The notes below the pieces were generated by a model, which worked only from the letters and a program-made list of their open reading frames with translations, did not search any database and was not told where the DNA came from. Of a stretch of DNA of 44,314 bases, positions 25,420 through 36,300 are shown one piece after another; positions within the stretch are counted from its first letter, which is position 1; the number at the start of each line of letters is the position of its first letter. Location: positions 1 through 44,314 of the forward strand of contig NZ_QGTM01000023.1 of the NCBI RefSeq assembly GCF_003182195.1. Reading direction: 5' to 3'. The position numbers and the translations under genes were made by a program. The stretch comes from Halomonas sp. A11-A (GTDB lineage: Bacteria; Pseudomonadota; Gammaproteobacteria; Pseudomonadales; Halomonadaceae).

Positions 25420-25663
25420 TCAGGGTTCGAGCTGATAGGTCAGCCAATCGGTGCGGGTGGCGTGACGGTCATAGACGCCGCGGGCACGGTAGTTGTGCTC
25501 GCGGGTGATCCAGCGCACGAAGGGCCAGCCCTGGCGGCGAGCCTCCTCGCGCAGCTCGTCCAGCATCTCGTCCACGGCGCCGCTGCCGCGACGCGCCCGA
25601 CGCCTGGAGCCATCCCCATACGGTATCAAGGATCGTGGCGTCCCTCAGCCGATTCACGTTCAT
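25420..25663 (-). pseudogene. GNAT acetyltransferase with internal deletion
   Basis: The minus strand opens at 25663 with MNVNRLRDATILD, a typical GNAT N terminus. It then continues, in a different frame, into the C-terminal half: ARRGSGAVDEMLDELREEA (acetyl-CoA-binding motif A) and NYRARGVYDRHATRTDWLTYQ (the usual GNAT ending). The span of 244 bp is only about 81 codons against roughly 150 expected, so about 70 codons are missing and the frame is shifted. It therefore appears dead. A 69-codon ORF covering only the C-terminal part stays open. The call rests on family pattern recognition. Confidence 0.6.
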
Positions 25664-25845
25664 GAACCACAGCATCTGGGCCAGGGTGATCGAGAGCAGC
25701 AGGTGATAGCCCAGGGCCAGCCAGGTGCCTTCGGCACTCGCCTGGCGGGGCCGGGAGCGCTACCCTGTCGGCCTTCCCGGTGCCTGCCTGGCCGGGGAGG
25801 CCGACCCACTTCCGGGCCCCGCCCGACGAGACGAGAGAGAGCCAC

Positions 25846-26202
25846 ATGAGCGTTACCTATCACGACAGCAACACCCGCATGAGCCAGGCCGCCGTCCACA
25901 ACGGCACCGTCTACCTGGCCGGCCAGGTGCCGGACGACGCCAGCGCCGACATGCGCGGTCAGACCGAGCAGGTGCTGGCCAAGATCGACCGCCTGCTGGC
26001 CGCCGCCGGCACTTCCAAGGAGCACCTGATCAGCGCCCAGGTCTGGGTGACCAGCATGGCCGAGTTTGACCAAATGAACGCGGCCTGGGATGCCTGGGTG
26101 GTGCCGGGCCGCCCGCCGGTGCGCGCCGCCACCGAGGCCAAGCTGGCCCGTCCGGACTGGAAGGTGGAGATCATGATCACCGCGGCCCTGCCGGACGCCT
26201 GA
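25846..26202 (+). CDS. RidA-family (YjgF/UK114) protein
   Basis: 118-residue RidA/Rid-subfamily protein. Members with the conserved Arg deaminate reactive enamine/imine intermediates released by PLP enzymes. The arginine is present in PPVRAATEAKLA, with the partner Glu in KVEIMITAAL, and the strand pattern NGTVYLAGQVPDD is typical. It resembles Rid2/Rid4-like proteins rather than housekeeping RidA, which is a guess from sequence. I used ATG 25846 (MSVTYHDSNTRM); earlier in-frame starts give an unlikely Pro/Arg leader. It is transcribed alone, divergent from the aminotransferase region. A functional link to that PLP enzyme is possible. Confidence 0.88.
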   Translation: MSVTYHDSNTRMSQAAVHNGTVYLAGQVPDDASADMRGQTEQVLAKIDRLLAAAGTSKEHLISAQVWVTSMAEFDQMNAAWDAWVVPGRPPVRAATEAKLARPDWKVEIMITAALPDA

Positions 26203-26307
26203 TCCCCTCTGCGGCGGCGGCCTGCGCCGCCGCATCCCGGCAGAAGCGTTGAGGCCGCCTCGGGGCGGTCATGCTAGCCTCGCGCCATTCCGCTCTGGAG
26301 ACTTTCG

Positions 26308-27312
26308 ATGCTGCTGATCGTCGATCTCGGCCTGAGGTTGGTCATGGCGCTGTGTGCCCTGTGGGGTGGGCTGGCGCTCGGGTATCGCCTGCCGCTGGCG
26401 CGCCCCGGCCGGCTGCTGGCGGTGGCCCTGTGGCTGCTGGCGAGCGGGCTCTGGCTCTGGCTCTACGGCAAGGACGCGCGGGTAGGACCAATCGCCGGGC
26501 TGGCGGTGCAGATGCTGGCGCTGCTGGCCTGGTGGCGCCGCCTCGAGCCGGCGGCGGATCTCGACTGGGCCGATGATGTGGCCCACCTGGCGACCGGCCG
26601 CCAGGAAGGCGAGTGGCTGACCCTGGACTGGGTGCGCTGCTTCGATTGGCAGACGCGCGATCGGGCCCGGGTGGCCTGGGAGTCGCGCCGCTATCCGCTG
26701 GACCGGCTCGCCTCGCTGGATCTGATCGTCTCCGGCTGGGGACGTCCCGGCATCGCCCATGTGCTGCTGTCGTTCGGCTTCGCGGGTGAAGAGGGCGAGA
26801 TCGACGACTTCCTGGCCTTCTCGGTGGAGGTGCGTCGCGAGCGCCACGAGACCTTCTCGGAGATCGGCGGCTTCTTCAAGCAGTATGAGCTTGCGATCAT
26901 CGCCGCCGACGAGCGGGATGCCGTGCGCCTGCGCAGCAACGTGCGCGAGGAGTCTGTCACCCTCTATCGCGTCACGCTGGGCGAACGAGAGCGCCGCGAC
27001 CTGCTGCTGGCCCTGGTGGAGGAGGCCAATCGCCTGGAGGAAGCGCCGCGCTTCTACCACACCATCACCGCGAACTGCACCACCCTGGTCTTCGCCATGA
27101 TGCGGCGGATCATCAAGGGGTTGCCGCTGGACCATCGGCTGCTGCTCACCGGCCTGCTGCCCGGCTATGTCCACGACCACGGCGGCCTGGTACCGGGCTA
27201 TCGGCTCGCCGAGCTCAGAAGGCTTGGCGACATCACCGACCGTGCCCGCAAGGCCCACGACGCCCCCGACTTCTCGCGGCGCATACGCGAGGGCGTGCCG
27301 GGCTGGTCGTGA
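26308..27312 (+). CDS. DUF4105 (Lnb N-terminal-like) membrane protein
   Basis: 334 residues. Two to three membrane helices occupy about residues 5-85 ([20 protein letters not shown] and following). A soluble domain of the DUF4105/papain-like permuted NlpC type follows. The family hallmark [17 protein letters not shown] carries the Asn-Cys pair, and [14 protein letters not shown] and [21 protein letters not shown] match the domain. The biochemical function of the family is not established; cysteine peptidase/amidase-like chemistry is the usual proposal. It starts at ATG 26308 after a weak GGAG. A GC hairpin follows and no operon partner is seen. Confidence 0.8.
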   Translation: MLLIVDLGLRLVMALCALWGGLALGYRLPLARPGRLLAVALWLLASGLWLWLYGKDARVGPIAGLAVQMLALLAWWRRLEPAADLDWADDVAHLATGRQEGEWLTLDWVRCFDWQTRDRARVAWESRRYPLDRLASLDLIVSGWGRPGIAHVLLSFGFAGEEGEIDDFLAFSVEVRRERHETFSEIGGFFKQYELAIIAADERDAVRLRSNVREESVTLYRVTLGERERRDLLLALVEEANRLEEAPRFYHTITANCTTLVFAMMRRIIKGLPLDHRLLLTGLLPGYVHDHGGLVPGYRLAELRRLGDITDRARKAHDAPDFSRRIREGVPGWS

Positions 27313-27335
27313 CGCCCCGCCTGCGACCCACAAGA

Positions 27336-27359
27336 ACGCCACGGCAGATGCCGTGGCGT
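27336..27359 (+). terminator. Terminator-like hairpin after the DUF4105 gene
   Basis: ACGCCACGGCA / TGCCGTGGCGT, 11-bp arms around GA, with no T-run. It is strong enough to stall or stabilise a 3' end, but Rho-independent function is uncertain. Confidence 0.5.
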
Positions 27360-27635
27360 GATGCCATGCCTCCCTGGGCACCCTCCCGGTGCCTGACCGG
27401 CCCTCGGCCGCTCCTCCTGAGGTGCATCCTGCACCGGCGCATCCCTGCGGGGCGGGGCAGTCTCCCTTGCCGAGCCGTGCTGCATCGACCCATCGATATC
27501 CTCGCCCAGGCAGATGACAGATCGATCACGCCGGCATGGCCGGCAGATGACAGATGGGGGTCGGTTGTGCGGGGCGTCTCTGGTAGAATTCGCCGCTTTG
27601 TCATCCAACCCCTTTCTCCTGTTCGGATACATGAC
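27360..27635 (+). promoter_or_regulatory. Non-coding leader of the antiporter gene with 14-bp direct repeats
   Basis: No gene is supported in this stretch. GGCAGATGACAGAT is repeated directly at 27509-27522 and 27542-27555 (starts 33 bases apart, about three helical turns). A -10-like TAGAAT follows at 27584-27589, with only a weak -35 (TCGGTT at 27561-27566, 17-base spacing). The repeats may be a regulator site for the antiporter gene. An open frame across this region lacks a credible start. Confidence 0.4.
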
Positions 27636-28985
27636 ATGAATGCAGTGATTCTTGCGGTGCTGGTGATGGTGGGCCTGTCGCTGGCGCGGGTCTCGGTGGT
27701 CTTTGCCCTGGTGGTCGGGGCCCTGGTCGGCGGCCTGGTGGGCGGGCTCTCCATCGAGGAGACCCTCTCCGCCTTCAACGACGGCGTCGGCGGCGGTGCC
27801 CAGGTTGCCCTGGCCTATGCCACCCTGGGGGCCTTCGCGGTGGCGATCTCGCGCTCGGGTCTGCCCGACCTGCTGGCGCGCAAGCTGATCGGCCTGCTGG
27901 GCCAGGAGGCCAGCGAGGCGCGCCAGGCTACGGTCAAGGCGTTGCTGCTGACCGCGGTGCTGCTGGTGTCGATCTCCTCCCAGAACCTGATCCCGGTGCA
28001 TATCGCCTTCATTCCGATCCTGATCCCGCCGCTGCTCAAGGTGATGAACCAGCTGCGCCTGGATCGCCGGGCGGTGGCCTGCGCGCTGACCTTCGGCCTG
28101 ACCGCCCCCTACATGCTGCTGCCGGTGGGCTTCGGAGCGATCTTCCTCAACGATATCCTGCTGGCCAATATCAACCGCGCCGGCGAGCTGCTGGGGCTCG
28201 AGATCACCCGGGGCATGGTGCCCATGGCCATGGCGGTGCCGGTGGGCGGCATGGCGCTGGGGCTCGCGGTGGCGCTCTTTTTCAGCTACCGCCGCCCGCG
28301 GGAGTACCAGGCGCTGGAGGTGGCCACCACCAATGTGCCGCACCATCACCCTGAGCCGCGTGAGTCCCATGCCCTGGGGCTGGTGATGTCGGGGCTGGCC
28401 ATCGTGGCGGCGTTGGGCATCCAGCTGTGGACCGGCTCCATGGTGCTGGGTGGCCTGATGGGCTTTGCGCTGCTCTCCCTGGGGGGTATCGTCAAGTGGC
28501 GCGAGGCCGACGATCTCTTCACCAGCGGCATGCGCATGATGGCGCTGATCGGCTTCATCATGATCTCCGCGTCGGGCTTCGCCGCGGTGATGAACGCCAC
28601 CGGCGAGATCGACAGCCTGGTGCAGTCGAGCTTCGCGATCATCGGCGACAACCGCGGCCTGGCCGCGCTGATCATGCTGCTGGTGGGGCTCTTCATCACC
28701 CTGGGGATCGGCTCGTCGTTCTCCACCATCCCGATCATCGCGGTGATCTTCGTGCCCCTGGCGGTGCAGTTCGGCTTCTCGCCCCTGGCCACCGTGGCCC
28801 TGGTGGGCACCGCGGCGGCGCTGGGCGATGCTGGCTCCCCGGCCTCGGACTCCACCCTGGGCCCGACCTCGGGCCTCAACGTCGACCGTCAGCACGACCA
28901 TATCTGGGACAGCGTGGTGCCTACCTTCCTGCACTACAACATCCCGCTGATCGCCTTCGGCTGGGCGGCGGCGATGCTGTTCTGA
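27636..28985 (+). CDS. Na+/H+ antiporter family (NhaC/YuiF-like) permease
   Basis: 449 residues with about eleven membrane helices. Family stretches include [59 protein letters not shown] and [21 protein letters not shown], plus the C-terminal [18 protein letters not shown]. Members exchange Na+ for H+ or move organic substrates such as amino acids; the substrate here is not determinable. Na+ extrusion would suit a halophile. I used ATG 27636 ([14 protein letters not shown]) because the upstream extension to 27309 is Arg/Pro-rich and not membrane-like. A shared terminator separates it from convergent trmJ. Confidence 0.82.
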   Translation: MNAVILAVLVMVGLSLARVSVVFALVVGALVGGLVGGLSIEETLSAFNDGVGGGAQVALAYATLGAFAVAISRSGLPDLLARKLIGLLGQEASEARQATVKALLLTAVLLVSISSQNLIPVHIAFIPILIPPLLKVMNQLRLDRRAVACALTFGLTAPYMLLPVGFGAIFLNDILLANINRAGELLGLEITRGMVPMAMAVPVGGMALGLAVALFFSYRRPREYQALEVATTNVPHHHPEPRESHALGLVMSGLAIVAALGIQLWTGSMVLGGLMGFALLSLGGIVKWREADDLFTSGMRMMALIGFIMISASGFAAVMNATGEIDSLVQSSFAIIGDNRGLAALIMLLVGLFITLGIGSSFSTIPIIAVIFVPLAVQFGFSPLATVALVGTAAALGDAGSPASDSTLGPTSGLNVDRQHDHIWDSVVPTFLHYNIPLIAFGWAAAMLF

Positions 28986-29008
28986 GCGCGACGGCGTCCG
29001 TGAAACTG

Positions 29009-29035
29009 AACGGCGGCCCCTGTGGCCGCCGTTCT
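29009..29035. terminator. Bidirectional terminator between the antiporter gene and trmJ
   Basis: Perfect 11-bp arms GAACGGCGGCC / GGCCGCCGTTC around CCTGT, with a T-rich tail on the plus strand. It abuts the trmJ stop codon. Confidence 0.85.
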
Positions 29036-29036
29036 T

Positions 29037-29777
29037 CTATTCCTTTCTGTCTGGCAGGTGCTGCTCCACCGAGGCAAGCAGCCCCCGCAGCAGCGAGAGT
29101 TCCTTCCGGCTGGGCTGGGCCCGGGCGAAGAGCGCCTGCAGCTGGGCCTCGGTCCGGGCGTGGGGCTGGGTGAGAAAGCCGCTCTCCCGCATCACCCGCG
29201 ACAGATGGTGGTGGAAGTGGCCGAGCTGCTCGCGGCTGGGCGCGCGCTCCTCCTCGGGGCGCTGGGGCAGGTAGCCGCTCTCCGGGCGCCGGCGCCACGC
29301 CTTGAATACCTCGTAGGCCAGCACCTGTACCGCCTGGGAGAGGTTGAGGATGCCGTACTCGGGGTTGGCCGGGATGCTCACCTGGTGGCTGCAGAGACGG
29401 ATCTCGTCGTTGGTGAGGCCAGAGCGCTCGCGGCCGAACACCAGCGCCACCGGGTCCGTGGCGGCGTGCTCCACCAGCGCCCGGGCCATGGCGTCGGGCT
29501 CATCGAAATGGGGCAGCGGCAGGCTGCGTAGCCGCGCGCTGGCGCCCACCACCTGCACGCAATCACTCAGCGCCTCGCCGAGCGTACCCACCACCCGGGC
29601 GTTCTCCACCAGATCCTCGGCGCCGGCGGCGAGCCGCGTCGCCTCTTGGTCGGGGAACTGGTGCGGGTTGACCAGCACCAGGTCGCTGAGCCCCATGGTC
29701 TTCATGGCCCGCGCCGAGGCGCCGATGTTGCCGGGGTGGAAGGTCTGGACGAGAACGACGCGGATATTCGAGAGCAT
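29037..29777 (-). CDS. trmJ: tRNA (cytidine/uridine-2'-O-)-methyltransferase TrmJ
   Basis: SPOUT-class methyltransferase that modifies the 2'-O of nucleotide 32 in tRNA using SAM. The 246 residues from MLSNIRVVLVQTFHPGNIGASARAM match the family. VLVNPHQFPD, LVFGRERSGLTNDEI and PANPEYGILNLSQAVQVLAYE form the trefoil-knot SAM site. A C-terminal extension binds tRNA. A frame open upstream to 29870 adds 31 residues without family similarity, so the start at 29777 is preferred. Monocistronic between two terminators. Confidence 0.93.
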   Translation of the reverse strand: MLSNIRVVLVQTFHPGNIGASARAMKTMGLSDLVLVNPHQFPDQEATRLAAGAEDLVENARVVGTLGEALSDCVQVVGASARLRSLPLPHFDEPDAMARALVEHAATDPVALVFGRERSGLTNDEIRLCSHQVSIPANPEYGILNLSQAVQVLAYEVFKAWRRRPESGYLPQRPEEERAPSREQLGHFHHHLSRVMRESGFLTQPHARTEAQLQALFARAQPSRKELSLLRGLLASVEQHLPDRKE

Positions 29778-29837
29778 GGGCAGGCGGCCGGCGTAAGGTG
29801 ATAAGCGGAGGTTGGGTATCTTACCGGGCCTTCGGCC

Positions 29838-29862
29838 AGCTACAAGCTGCAAGGGGCAAGCT
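29838..29862. repeat. Short AAGCTGCAAG-type repeat fragment
   Basis: Iterated AGCT/CAAG units (AGCTACAAGCTGCAAG then GGCAAGCT) upstream of trmJ. Similar low-complexity units occur as dispersed intergenic repeats in Pseudomonas and Halomonas-like genomes. Only one copy is seen here and its function is unknown. Confidence 0.35.
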
Positions 29863-29917
29863 GGAGTCAACTCCTTGCCACCCGTATTACCGGTACCACG
29901 CTGCCTTTCTCCTTATG

Positions 29918-29949
29918 TAAAAAACCCCGCCGGCTTGCGCCGGCGGGGT
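29918..29949 (-). terminator. Intrinsic terminator of groESL
   Basis: On the minus strand, 11-bp GC-rich arms (29939-29949 with 29924-29934) around a 4-base loop are followed by six T. This is a classic Rho-independent terminator 47 bases after the groL stop. Confidence 0.9.
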
Positions 29950-29995
29950 CTGTCTCAGGCCTTGCGTGATGCAGCGCCTGGGGCAGGGGGCGTGA

Positions 29996-31986
<1,991 letters not shown>

Positions 31987-32133
31987 TGCTCACGTTCTCC
32001 TGATGGTTCACATGGCCGGGTTCTCCCGGCGGTTCTGGTCATCGCCTCACAGGCTCCGCCTGCGAGGAGGGAGGCGCTGAGCGCCTTCCGTGTCAATGGC
32101 GCGTCAGCCGCGCCGAAACCTGTTGCTGAGCGA

Positions 32134-32162
32134 TAAGTGGGGCTTGCCAAGGGGCTTTCAAG
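32134..32162 (-). promoter_or_regulatory. Heat-shock (sigma-32) promoter of groESL
   Basis: Minus strand: -35 CTTGAAA (32156-32162), 13-base spacer, -10 CCCCACTTA (32134-32142). This closely matches the RpoH consensus CTTGAAA-N11-16-CCCCATnT. No CIRCE-type inverted repeat (HrcA site) is visible, so control is by sigma-32 as in gammaproteobacteria. Confidence 0.85.
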
Positions 32163-32185
32163 GCCTCCGGGAAAATTTTTTTGGC

Positions 32186-32719
32186 TCAGCGCCGCGCATC
32201 GTCGCGGGAGATGAACTCGCCCTCCAGCGGGCCTTCGCCGCTGCTGCCGTCGCTGGCCGATGACGAGGCGCGTGAGTCTGGCCGCGGCTCGCTTGCGGCC
32301 TGCTGCCAGTCATCGGCGTGGCCGCGGCGTGGGCCGGACGCGAAGCCGCCGCCCACGTGGATGCCCTGGGCGCGCACCCCGCCCCGGGCCAGCAGCTTGC
32401 CGAGCAGGCGGTGCGCGTCGGGAATCAGGCACAGGAACCCCAGCGCGTCGGAGACGAAGCCGGGGGCCATCAGCAGGGCGCCGCCGAAGATCAGCGCGGC
32501 ACCGGTGAGCAGCTCCCCGGAGGGGAGCTCCCCGCGCTCCAGGCGCTCCCGGGCGCGGGCGAAGGTGGCGGCCCCTTCGCGGCGGATCAGGTGCAGGCCG
32601 ATGAAGCCGGTGGCCAGCACCATCAGCAGGGTGGTGAGCAGGCCGATCTGACTGCCCACCGAGAAGAGGATGACGAAGTCGAGCAGGGCGAAGAGGGTAA
32701 AGGCAAGCAGAAAGGGCAT
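32186..32719 (-). CDS. fxsA: FxsA family membrane protein
   Basis: 177-residue inner-membrane protein. Helices lie at about 3-22, 28-46 and 70-95. FxsA-family sequences are LTTLLMVLATGFIGLHLIRREG and GALLMAPGFVSDALGFLCLIPDAHR. The tail is hydrophilic, Ser/Gly/Asp-rich and probably disordered. In E. coli overexpressed FxsA relieves F-plasmid exclusion of phage T7; its normal role is unclear. It sits upstream of groESL on the same strand, as in many gammaproteobacteria, with the heat-shock promoter in between. Confidence 0.9.
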   Translation of the reverse strand: MPFLLAFTLFALLDFVILFSVGSQIGLLTTLLMVLATGFIGLHLIRREGAATFARARERLERGELPSGELLTGAALIFGGALLMAPGFVSDALGFLCLIPDAHRLLGKLLARGGVRAQGIHVGGGFASGPRRGHADDWQQAASEPRPDSRASSSASDGSSGEGPLEGEFISRDDARR

Positions 32720-32948
32720 GGGAACTCCGCGAGGGTCAATTGCGCAGTAGATGGGGGGGCTTCGCGAAAACTCAAGCGTTGACGCGCTCGCTCGCCTCGA
32801 CGCTGCCAGACTGTATAGATTGTCATATCGATAGCGCTATGGTGCGCCGCACAAACTCTGCTACCTTACTTGTATCCCAAAAGAGCGATGTCAAGGACTC
32901 TACCGCCAGATCGGCCCTGAATCGCCCCATCCCCCTGGAGGATTGACG

Positions 32949-33710
32949 ATGAATCTCGATAGCTCCGTGATTGCCATTACCGGTGGCGCCCGCGGCCTCG
33001 GCCTGGCCATGGCTCAGCTGCTGGGCAGTCGAGGCGCCCGTCTGGCGCTGATCGATACCGATGCCGCCACCCTGGACGATGCCGTCTCCCGGCTGCATCA
33101 GGCGGGCATCGAGGCCCATGGCTTCGTGGCCAACGTGGCCGACGAGACGTCGGTGAAGCAGGCCTTCGGGGATATCGCCGCCTCCCTGGGGCCGGTGAGC
33201 GGCCTGGTCAACAATGCCGGCATCCTGCGCGATGCGTTGCTGGTCAAGGCCCGGGATGGCAAGGTCGAGAAGACCATGTCCCTGGAGCAGTGGCAGGCGG
33301 TCGTCGATGTGAACCTGACCGGGGTCTTCCTGTGCGGGCGCGAGGCGGCCAGCCAGATGATCGAGGCGGGTAACGAGGGGGTGATCGTCAATATCTCCAG
33401 CATCTCCCGGGCCGGCAACATGGGGCAGAGCAATTACGCGGCCTGCAAGGCGGGCGTGGTGGCGCTCACCACCACCTGGGCCAGGGAGCTGGCGCGCTAT
33501 GACATCCGCGTCGGTGCGGTGGCCCCGGGTTTCATCGAGACCGACATGACCGCCTCCATGCGCCAGGACATGTTGGAGAAGCTGATCTCCGGTGTGCCCC
33601 TGCGCCGCCTGGGCCAGCCGGAGGACATCGCCCAGAGCGTGGCCTTCATCTTCGAGAACGCCTACTTCACCGGGCGGGTGATCGAGTGCGACGGCGGCCT
33701 GCGCCTCTAA
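32949..33710 (+). CDS. Short-chain dehydrogenase/reductase (FabG-like)
   Basis: 253-residue SDR. The cofactor motif is TGGARGLG (about 9-16, NAD(P) Rossmann), then LVNNAGIL and [12 protein letters not shown] with the catalytic Ser, followed by YAACK as the YxxxK pair. [10 protein letters not shown] and CDGGLRL complete the classical SDR pattern. An extra loop [17 protein letters not shown] after NNAG is typical of some FabG/PhaB relatives. I used ATG 32949 ([18 protein letters not shown] 7 bases upstream) rather than TTG 32943. It is monocistronic, ending at a strong terminator. Its substrate cannot be told from sequence: a 3-oxoacyl thioester is a guess. Confidence 0.88.
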   Translation: MNLDSSVIAITGGARGLGLAMAQLLGSRGARLALIDTDAATLDDAVSRLHQAGIEAHGFVANVADETSVKQAFGDIAASLGPVSGLVNNAGILRDALLVKARDGKVEKTMSLEQWQAVVDVNLTGVFLCGREAASQMIEAGNEGVIVNISSISRAGNMGQSNYAACKAGVVALTTTWARELARYDIRVGAVAPGFIETDMTASMRQDMLEKLISGVPLRRLGQPEDIAQSVAFIFENAYFTGRVIECDGGLRL

Positions 33711-33758
33711 CCCCCCCCCTTGCAACGACTCTTACAACGACTGCTCTCATGAGATCGA

Positions 33759-33788
33759 GCGGCCGCCGGGGACCTTCCCGGCGGCCGC
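33759..33788. terminator. Bidirectional terminator between the SDR and ComEA-like genes
   Basis: 12-bp arms GCGGCCGCCGGG / CCCGGCGGCCGC around a 6-base loop, followed by a T-containing tail. Shared by two convergent genes. Confidence 0.8.
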
Positions 33789-33804
33789 TTCGCTTGGGGC
33801 CTCC

Positions 33805-34086
33805 TCAGAAGCTGACCTGATCCTCCAGGTTGGCGACGGTGCCGGGCCCGATGCCGCTGACCCGCGTTAGGTCCTCGGCACTCTCGAAGGGCCCGTTGGC
33901 CTCGCGCTCCTCGATGATGGCGGCCGCCTTGGCCGGCCCGATCCCCGGCAGCTCGGTGAGCAGCTCCGCGTCGGCGGTGTTGACGTTGATCGGCGCCATC
34001 TCCTGCGCCACGGCACCGAGCGGTGCCAGGCCGAGCAGCAGGGCGAGCAGTGCCCCGGCCAGTGCGTTGCGTGTCACTCCCTTCAT
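33805..34086 (-). CDS. ComEA-like exported helix-hairpin-helix protein
   Basis: 93 residues: signal peptide (about 1-28, cleavage after GAVAQ) then a single ComEA-type domain, INVNTADAELLTELPGIGPAKAAAIIEERE followed by a second hairpin LTRVSGIGPGTVANLEDQV. The two HhH motifs bind the DNA backbone. Periplasmic ComEA pulls DNA in during natural transformation, but free-standing short ComEA homologues are widespread and not always competence proteins. GAGGAG lies 8 bases before the ATG. No competence genes are nearby. Confidence 0.88.
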   Translation of the reverse strand: MKGVTRNALAGALLALLLGLAPLGAVAQEMAPINVNTADAELLTELPGIGPAKAAAIIEEREANGPFESAEDLTRVSGIGPGTVANLEDQVSF

Positions 34087-34409
34087 GATCGTCTCCTCAT
34101 GTTCTCACTGTTCTGGGTGATGCCTATTGCTGGTTGTCGCCGTCGACGGTGTCTTCTTCCTGGACCTTGGGTCGTGCCGCTCACCCGGAGCCCTCTGCGT
34201 CGGGGCACTCTTCAAGCTAGCGGGCGCCCGGGGCCTCTATCGTCAGCGGGTGCCGCCAGCCGACGTAGGCCAGGGCCGGCAGCGAGGGGTAGCCACGCGC
34301 TTCGCTGGAGGGCTCCCGGGGAGACGCACCGCGGGGCGATCTCCTACGCGAGTTGGTGGTTCGGGCTGATATAATGTCGCTCATCTGTCCCTTGCCTGGA
34401 GCCCGGCCC
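34087..34409. other. 323-bp gap before pyrF
   Basis: No gene is supported. One plus-strand frame (34127-34369) and one minus-strand frame (34217-34435) stay open, but both are Arg/Gly/Pro-rich with no ribosome site or family signature. The right end holds the pyrF promoter. Confidence 0.5.
34367..34375 (+). promoter_or_regulatory. Extended -10 promoter of pyrF
   Basis: TGATATAAT gives a perfect TATAAT (34370-34375) with the TG of an extended -10 one base upstream. No good -35 at 17 bp is seen. Transcription would start near 34382, which excludes ATG 34374 as the pyrF start. Confidence 0.6.
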
Positions 34410-35111
34410 GTGTCTACCGATTCGCCTCTGATCATCGCCCTCGACTATGCCTCCCTGGATGCCGCCCTGTGCATGGCCGATCGCCTCGATCCGGCCCGCT
34501 GCCGCCTGAAGGTGGGTAAGGAGCTGTTCACCCGCAGCGGTCCCGACGTGGTGGAGGCGCTGCATGGTCGCGGCTTCGAGGTGTTCCTGGATCTCAAGTT
34601 TCACGACATTCCCAACACCGTGGCCGGCGCCGTTCAGGCGGCGGCGGAGCAGGGCGTGTGGATGGTCAACGTCCACGCCGGCGGCGGTCGTCGCATGATG
34701 GAGGCGGCCAGGGAGCGGCTTCAGCGCCACGGCCTCTCCACCCACCTGATCGCGGTGACAGTGCTGACCAGCATGGAGGCTGAGGACCTGGCCGAGGTGG
34801 GGGGCGACGTCACGCCCGCCGAGCAGGTGGAGCGCCTGGCGCGGCTGGCCAGCCAGAGCGGCATGGACGGGGTGGTCTGTTCGGCCCAGGAGGCCGCGCG
34901 GCTGCGCGAGCTGTGTGGCGAGTCATTCCTCAAGGTCACCCCGGGCATCCGCCCGAGCTTCGCGGTGGCCGGTGACCAGCGCCGCGTTATGACCCCGCGT
35001 GACGCCATGGCGGAGGGCAGCACCCATCTGGTGGTGGGGCGCCCGGTGACCCAGGCCGATGACCCCATGGCGGCGCTGGCGGCCATCGAGGCCGAGCTGG
35101 TCGCCGGCTGA
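34410..35111 (+). CDS. pyrF: Orotidine-5'-phosphate decarboxylase
   Basis: Last step of UMP synthesis. The 233-residue protein starting at GTG 34410 ([15 protein letters not shown]) is the usual length. The active-site [11 protein letters not shown] carries the conserved Lys and Asp of the DxKxxD site, and VTPGIRPSF and [12 protein letters not shown] match the phosphate-binding C-terminal motifs. GGAG lies 8 bases upstream. The promoter position rules out the ATG at 34374. In E. coli pyrF follows lapB on the same strand; here it faces lapB with 7 bases between stop codons and no terminator. Confidence 0.95.
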   Translation: MSTDSPLIIALDYASLDAALCMADRLDPARCRLKVGKELFTRSGPDVVEALHGRGFEVFLDLKFHDIPNTVAGAVQAAAEQGVWMVNVHAGGGRRMMEAARERLQRHGLSTHLIAVTVLTSMEAEDLAEVGGDVTPAEQVERLARLASQSGMDGVVCSAQEAARLRELCGESFLKVTPGIRPSFAVAGDQRRVMTPRDAMAEGSTHLVVGRPVTQADDPMAALAAIEAELVAG

Positions 35112-35118
35112 GGTCCTG

Positions 35119-36300
35119 CTACTCGCCCTCGATGCCGGTGATCGGCTTGGTGGTGCCCCAGCTGCGGCAGCGCGGGCACTGCCAGTGGAGCTGCTCGCCG
35201 GCGTGACCGCAGCGCCGGCAGCGGTGGCGGGGCAGGGCCTCCAGCAGCGTGTGGGTGTGACGCTGCAGCAACTGGAGCTGCGCTAGGGGCTCGCCCACGC
35301 TGTGCTGGCGGTAGAGGTCGATCAGGTAGTCCAGCGCGCCCAGGCTGGGTTCGCGGTTGAGCTGTTCGCTGACCAAATCGATGGCGGCCTGCAGGCCATC
35401 CCGGTGGCGCACCGTCTCGGCCAGCAGGATGATCACGCTGGTGTAGGGCGTGCGCTCTACCAGCTTCTCCAGGTGACGAACCAGCCCGTCCTCGTCGTCG
35501 AGGAGGCGATAGGCGGCGGCCAGGGGAGGCAGCAGGGTAGGGGTGAAGGCGGCATCCTGGTCGGGGATGCGGTCGAGTAGGCGAATCTCCTGGCGGTAGT
35601 GGCCGGTGTCGTGCTCCATGGCGGCCAGCAGCAGGTTGGCGCGCACGCAGCGGGAGTCGATGGCTAGCGCCTGGCGCAGGTGCTTGCGGGCGAGCCCGGG
35701 GCTGGCCTCTAAGCGCTCCTGCTCGGCCAGCTGGCAGAGCCAGTGGGCGGCGGCGCGGCGGATCTCATCGCTCTGGCGTATCAGCTGGGGCTGGGCCACT
35801 TCGAGTGCCGCCTGCCACTCTCCCTCGCGCTCCAGCAGGTCCGTCAGCAGGCGCTTGGCCGACAGGCGCCGCTCCTCGTCCTGGGAGTCGCGCACCAGGG
35901 TGTGCAGCAGCCGCTCGGCGCGGTCCAGCAGCCCCAGGGCCAGAAAGTCGCGCGCCAGCTCCAGCTGCACACGCTCGCCCTGGGCGCCGGAGAGGGTCGG
36001 GCGGGCGAGCAGGTTCTGGTGGATCTTCACCGCCCGGTCCGCCTCGCCGCGGGCGCGAAACAGGTTGCCCAGGGTGATATGGGTGTCGATGGTCTCGCTG
36101 TTGACCTCGAGGGCCGCCACGAAGGTCTCGATGGCGCGGTCCTGCTGGTCGTTGAGCAGGTAGTTGAGCCCCACGAAATAATCCCGCGCCAGCCCGGATG
36201 ATGGCGCGGGATCGGAGGGTTTGCTGCGTTCGCGGCGGCCGAGCCACCAGCCGATGGCGACCGCTGCCAACAACAGTGTTAGCAGCAGGGCGTCGGGCAT
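35119..36300 (-). CDS. lapB: Lipopolysaccharide assembly protein LapB (YciM)
   Basis: Membrane-anchored TPR protein that restrains LpxC through FtsH and coordinates LPS assembly. The 393 residues have an N-terminal helix (about 3-20) and TPR repeats over about 35-330, for example GLARDYFVGLNYLLNDQQDRAIETF. The C-terminal rubredoxin-like metal site has two CxxC knuckles (CRRCG and CPRC). All elements are intact. The ATG directly follows the lapA stop with no spacer, so the two are coupled. Confidence 0.95.
   Translation of the reverse strand: MPDALLLTLLLAAVAIGWWLGRRERSKPSDPAPSSGLARDYFVGLNYLLNDQQDRAIETFVAALEVNSETIDTHITLGNLFRARGEADRAVKIHQNLLARPTLSGAQGERVQLELARDFLALGLLDRAERLLHTLVRDSQDEERRLSAKRLLTDLLEREGEWQAALEVAQPQLIRQSDEIRRAAAHWLCQLAEQERLEASPGLARKHLRQALAIDSRCVRANLLLAAMEHDTGHYRQEIRLLDRIPDQDAAFTPTLLPPLAAAYRLLDDEDGLVRHLEKLVERTPYTSVIILLAETVRHRDGLQAAIDLVSEQLNREPSLGALDYLIDLYRQHSVGEPLAQLQLLQRHTHTLLEALPRHRCRRCGHAGEQLHWQCPRCRSWGTTKPITGIEGE

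Noticed and set aside
27309..27635. Extension of the antiporter frame to 27309
   Set aside because: The leader is Arg/Pro/Cys-rich and soluble-looking. The membrane protein begins naturally at ATG 27636.
29838..29862. CRISPR or larger tandem array around the AAGCTGCAAG units
   Set aside because: Only a few imperfect short units, no regular repeat-spacer pattern and no cas genes in the window. No CRISPR array, IS element, integrase or attachment site was found anywhere.
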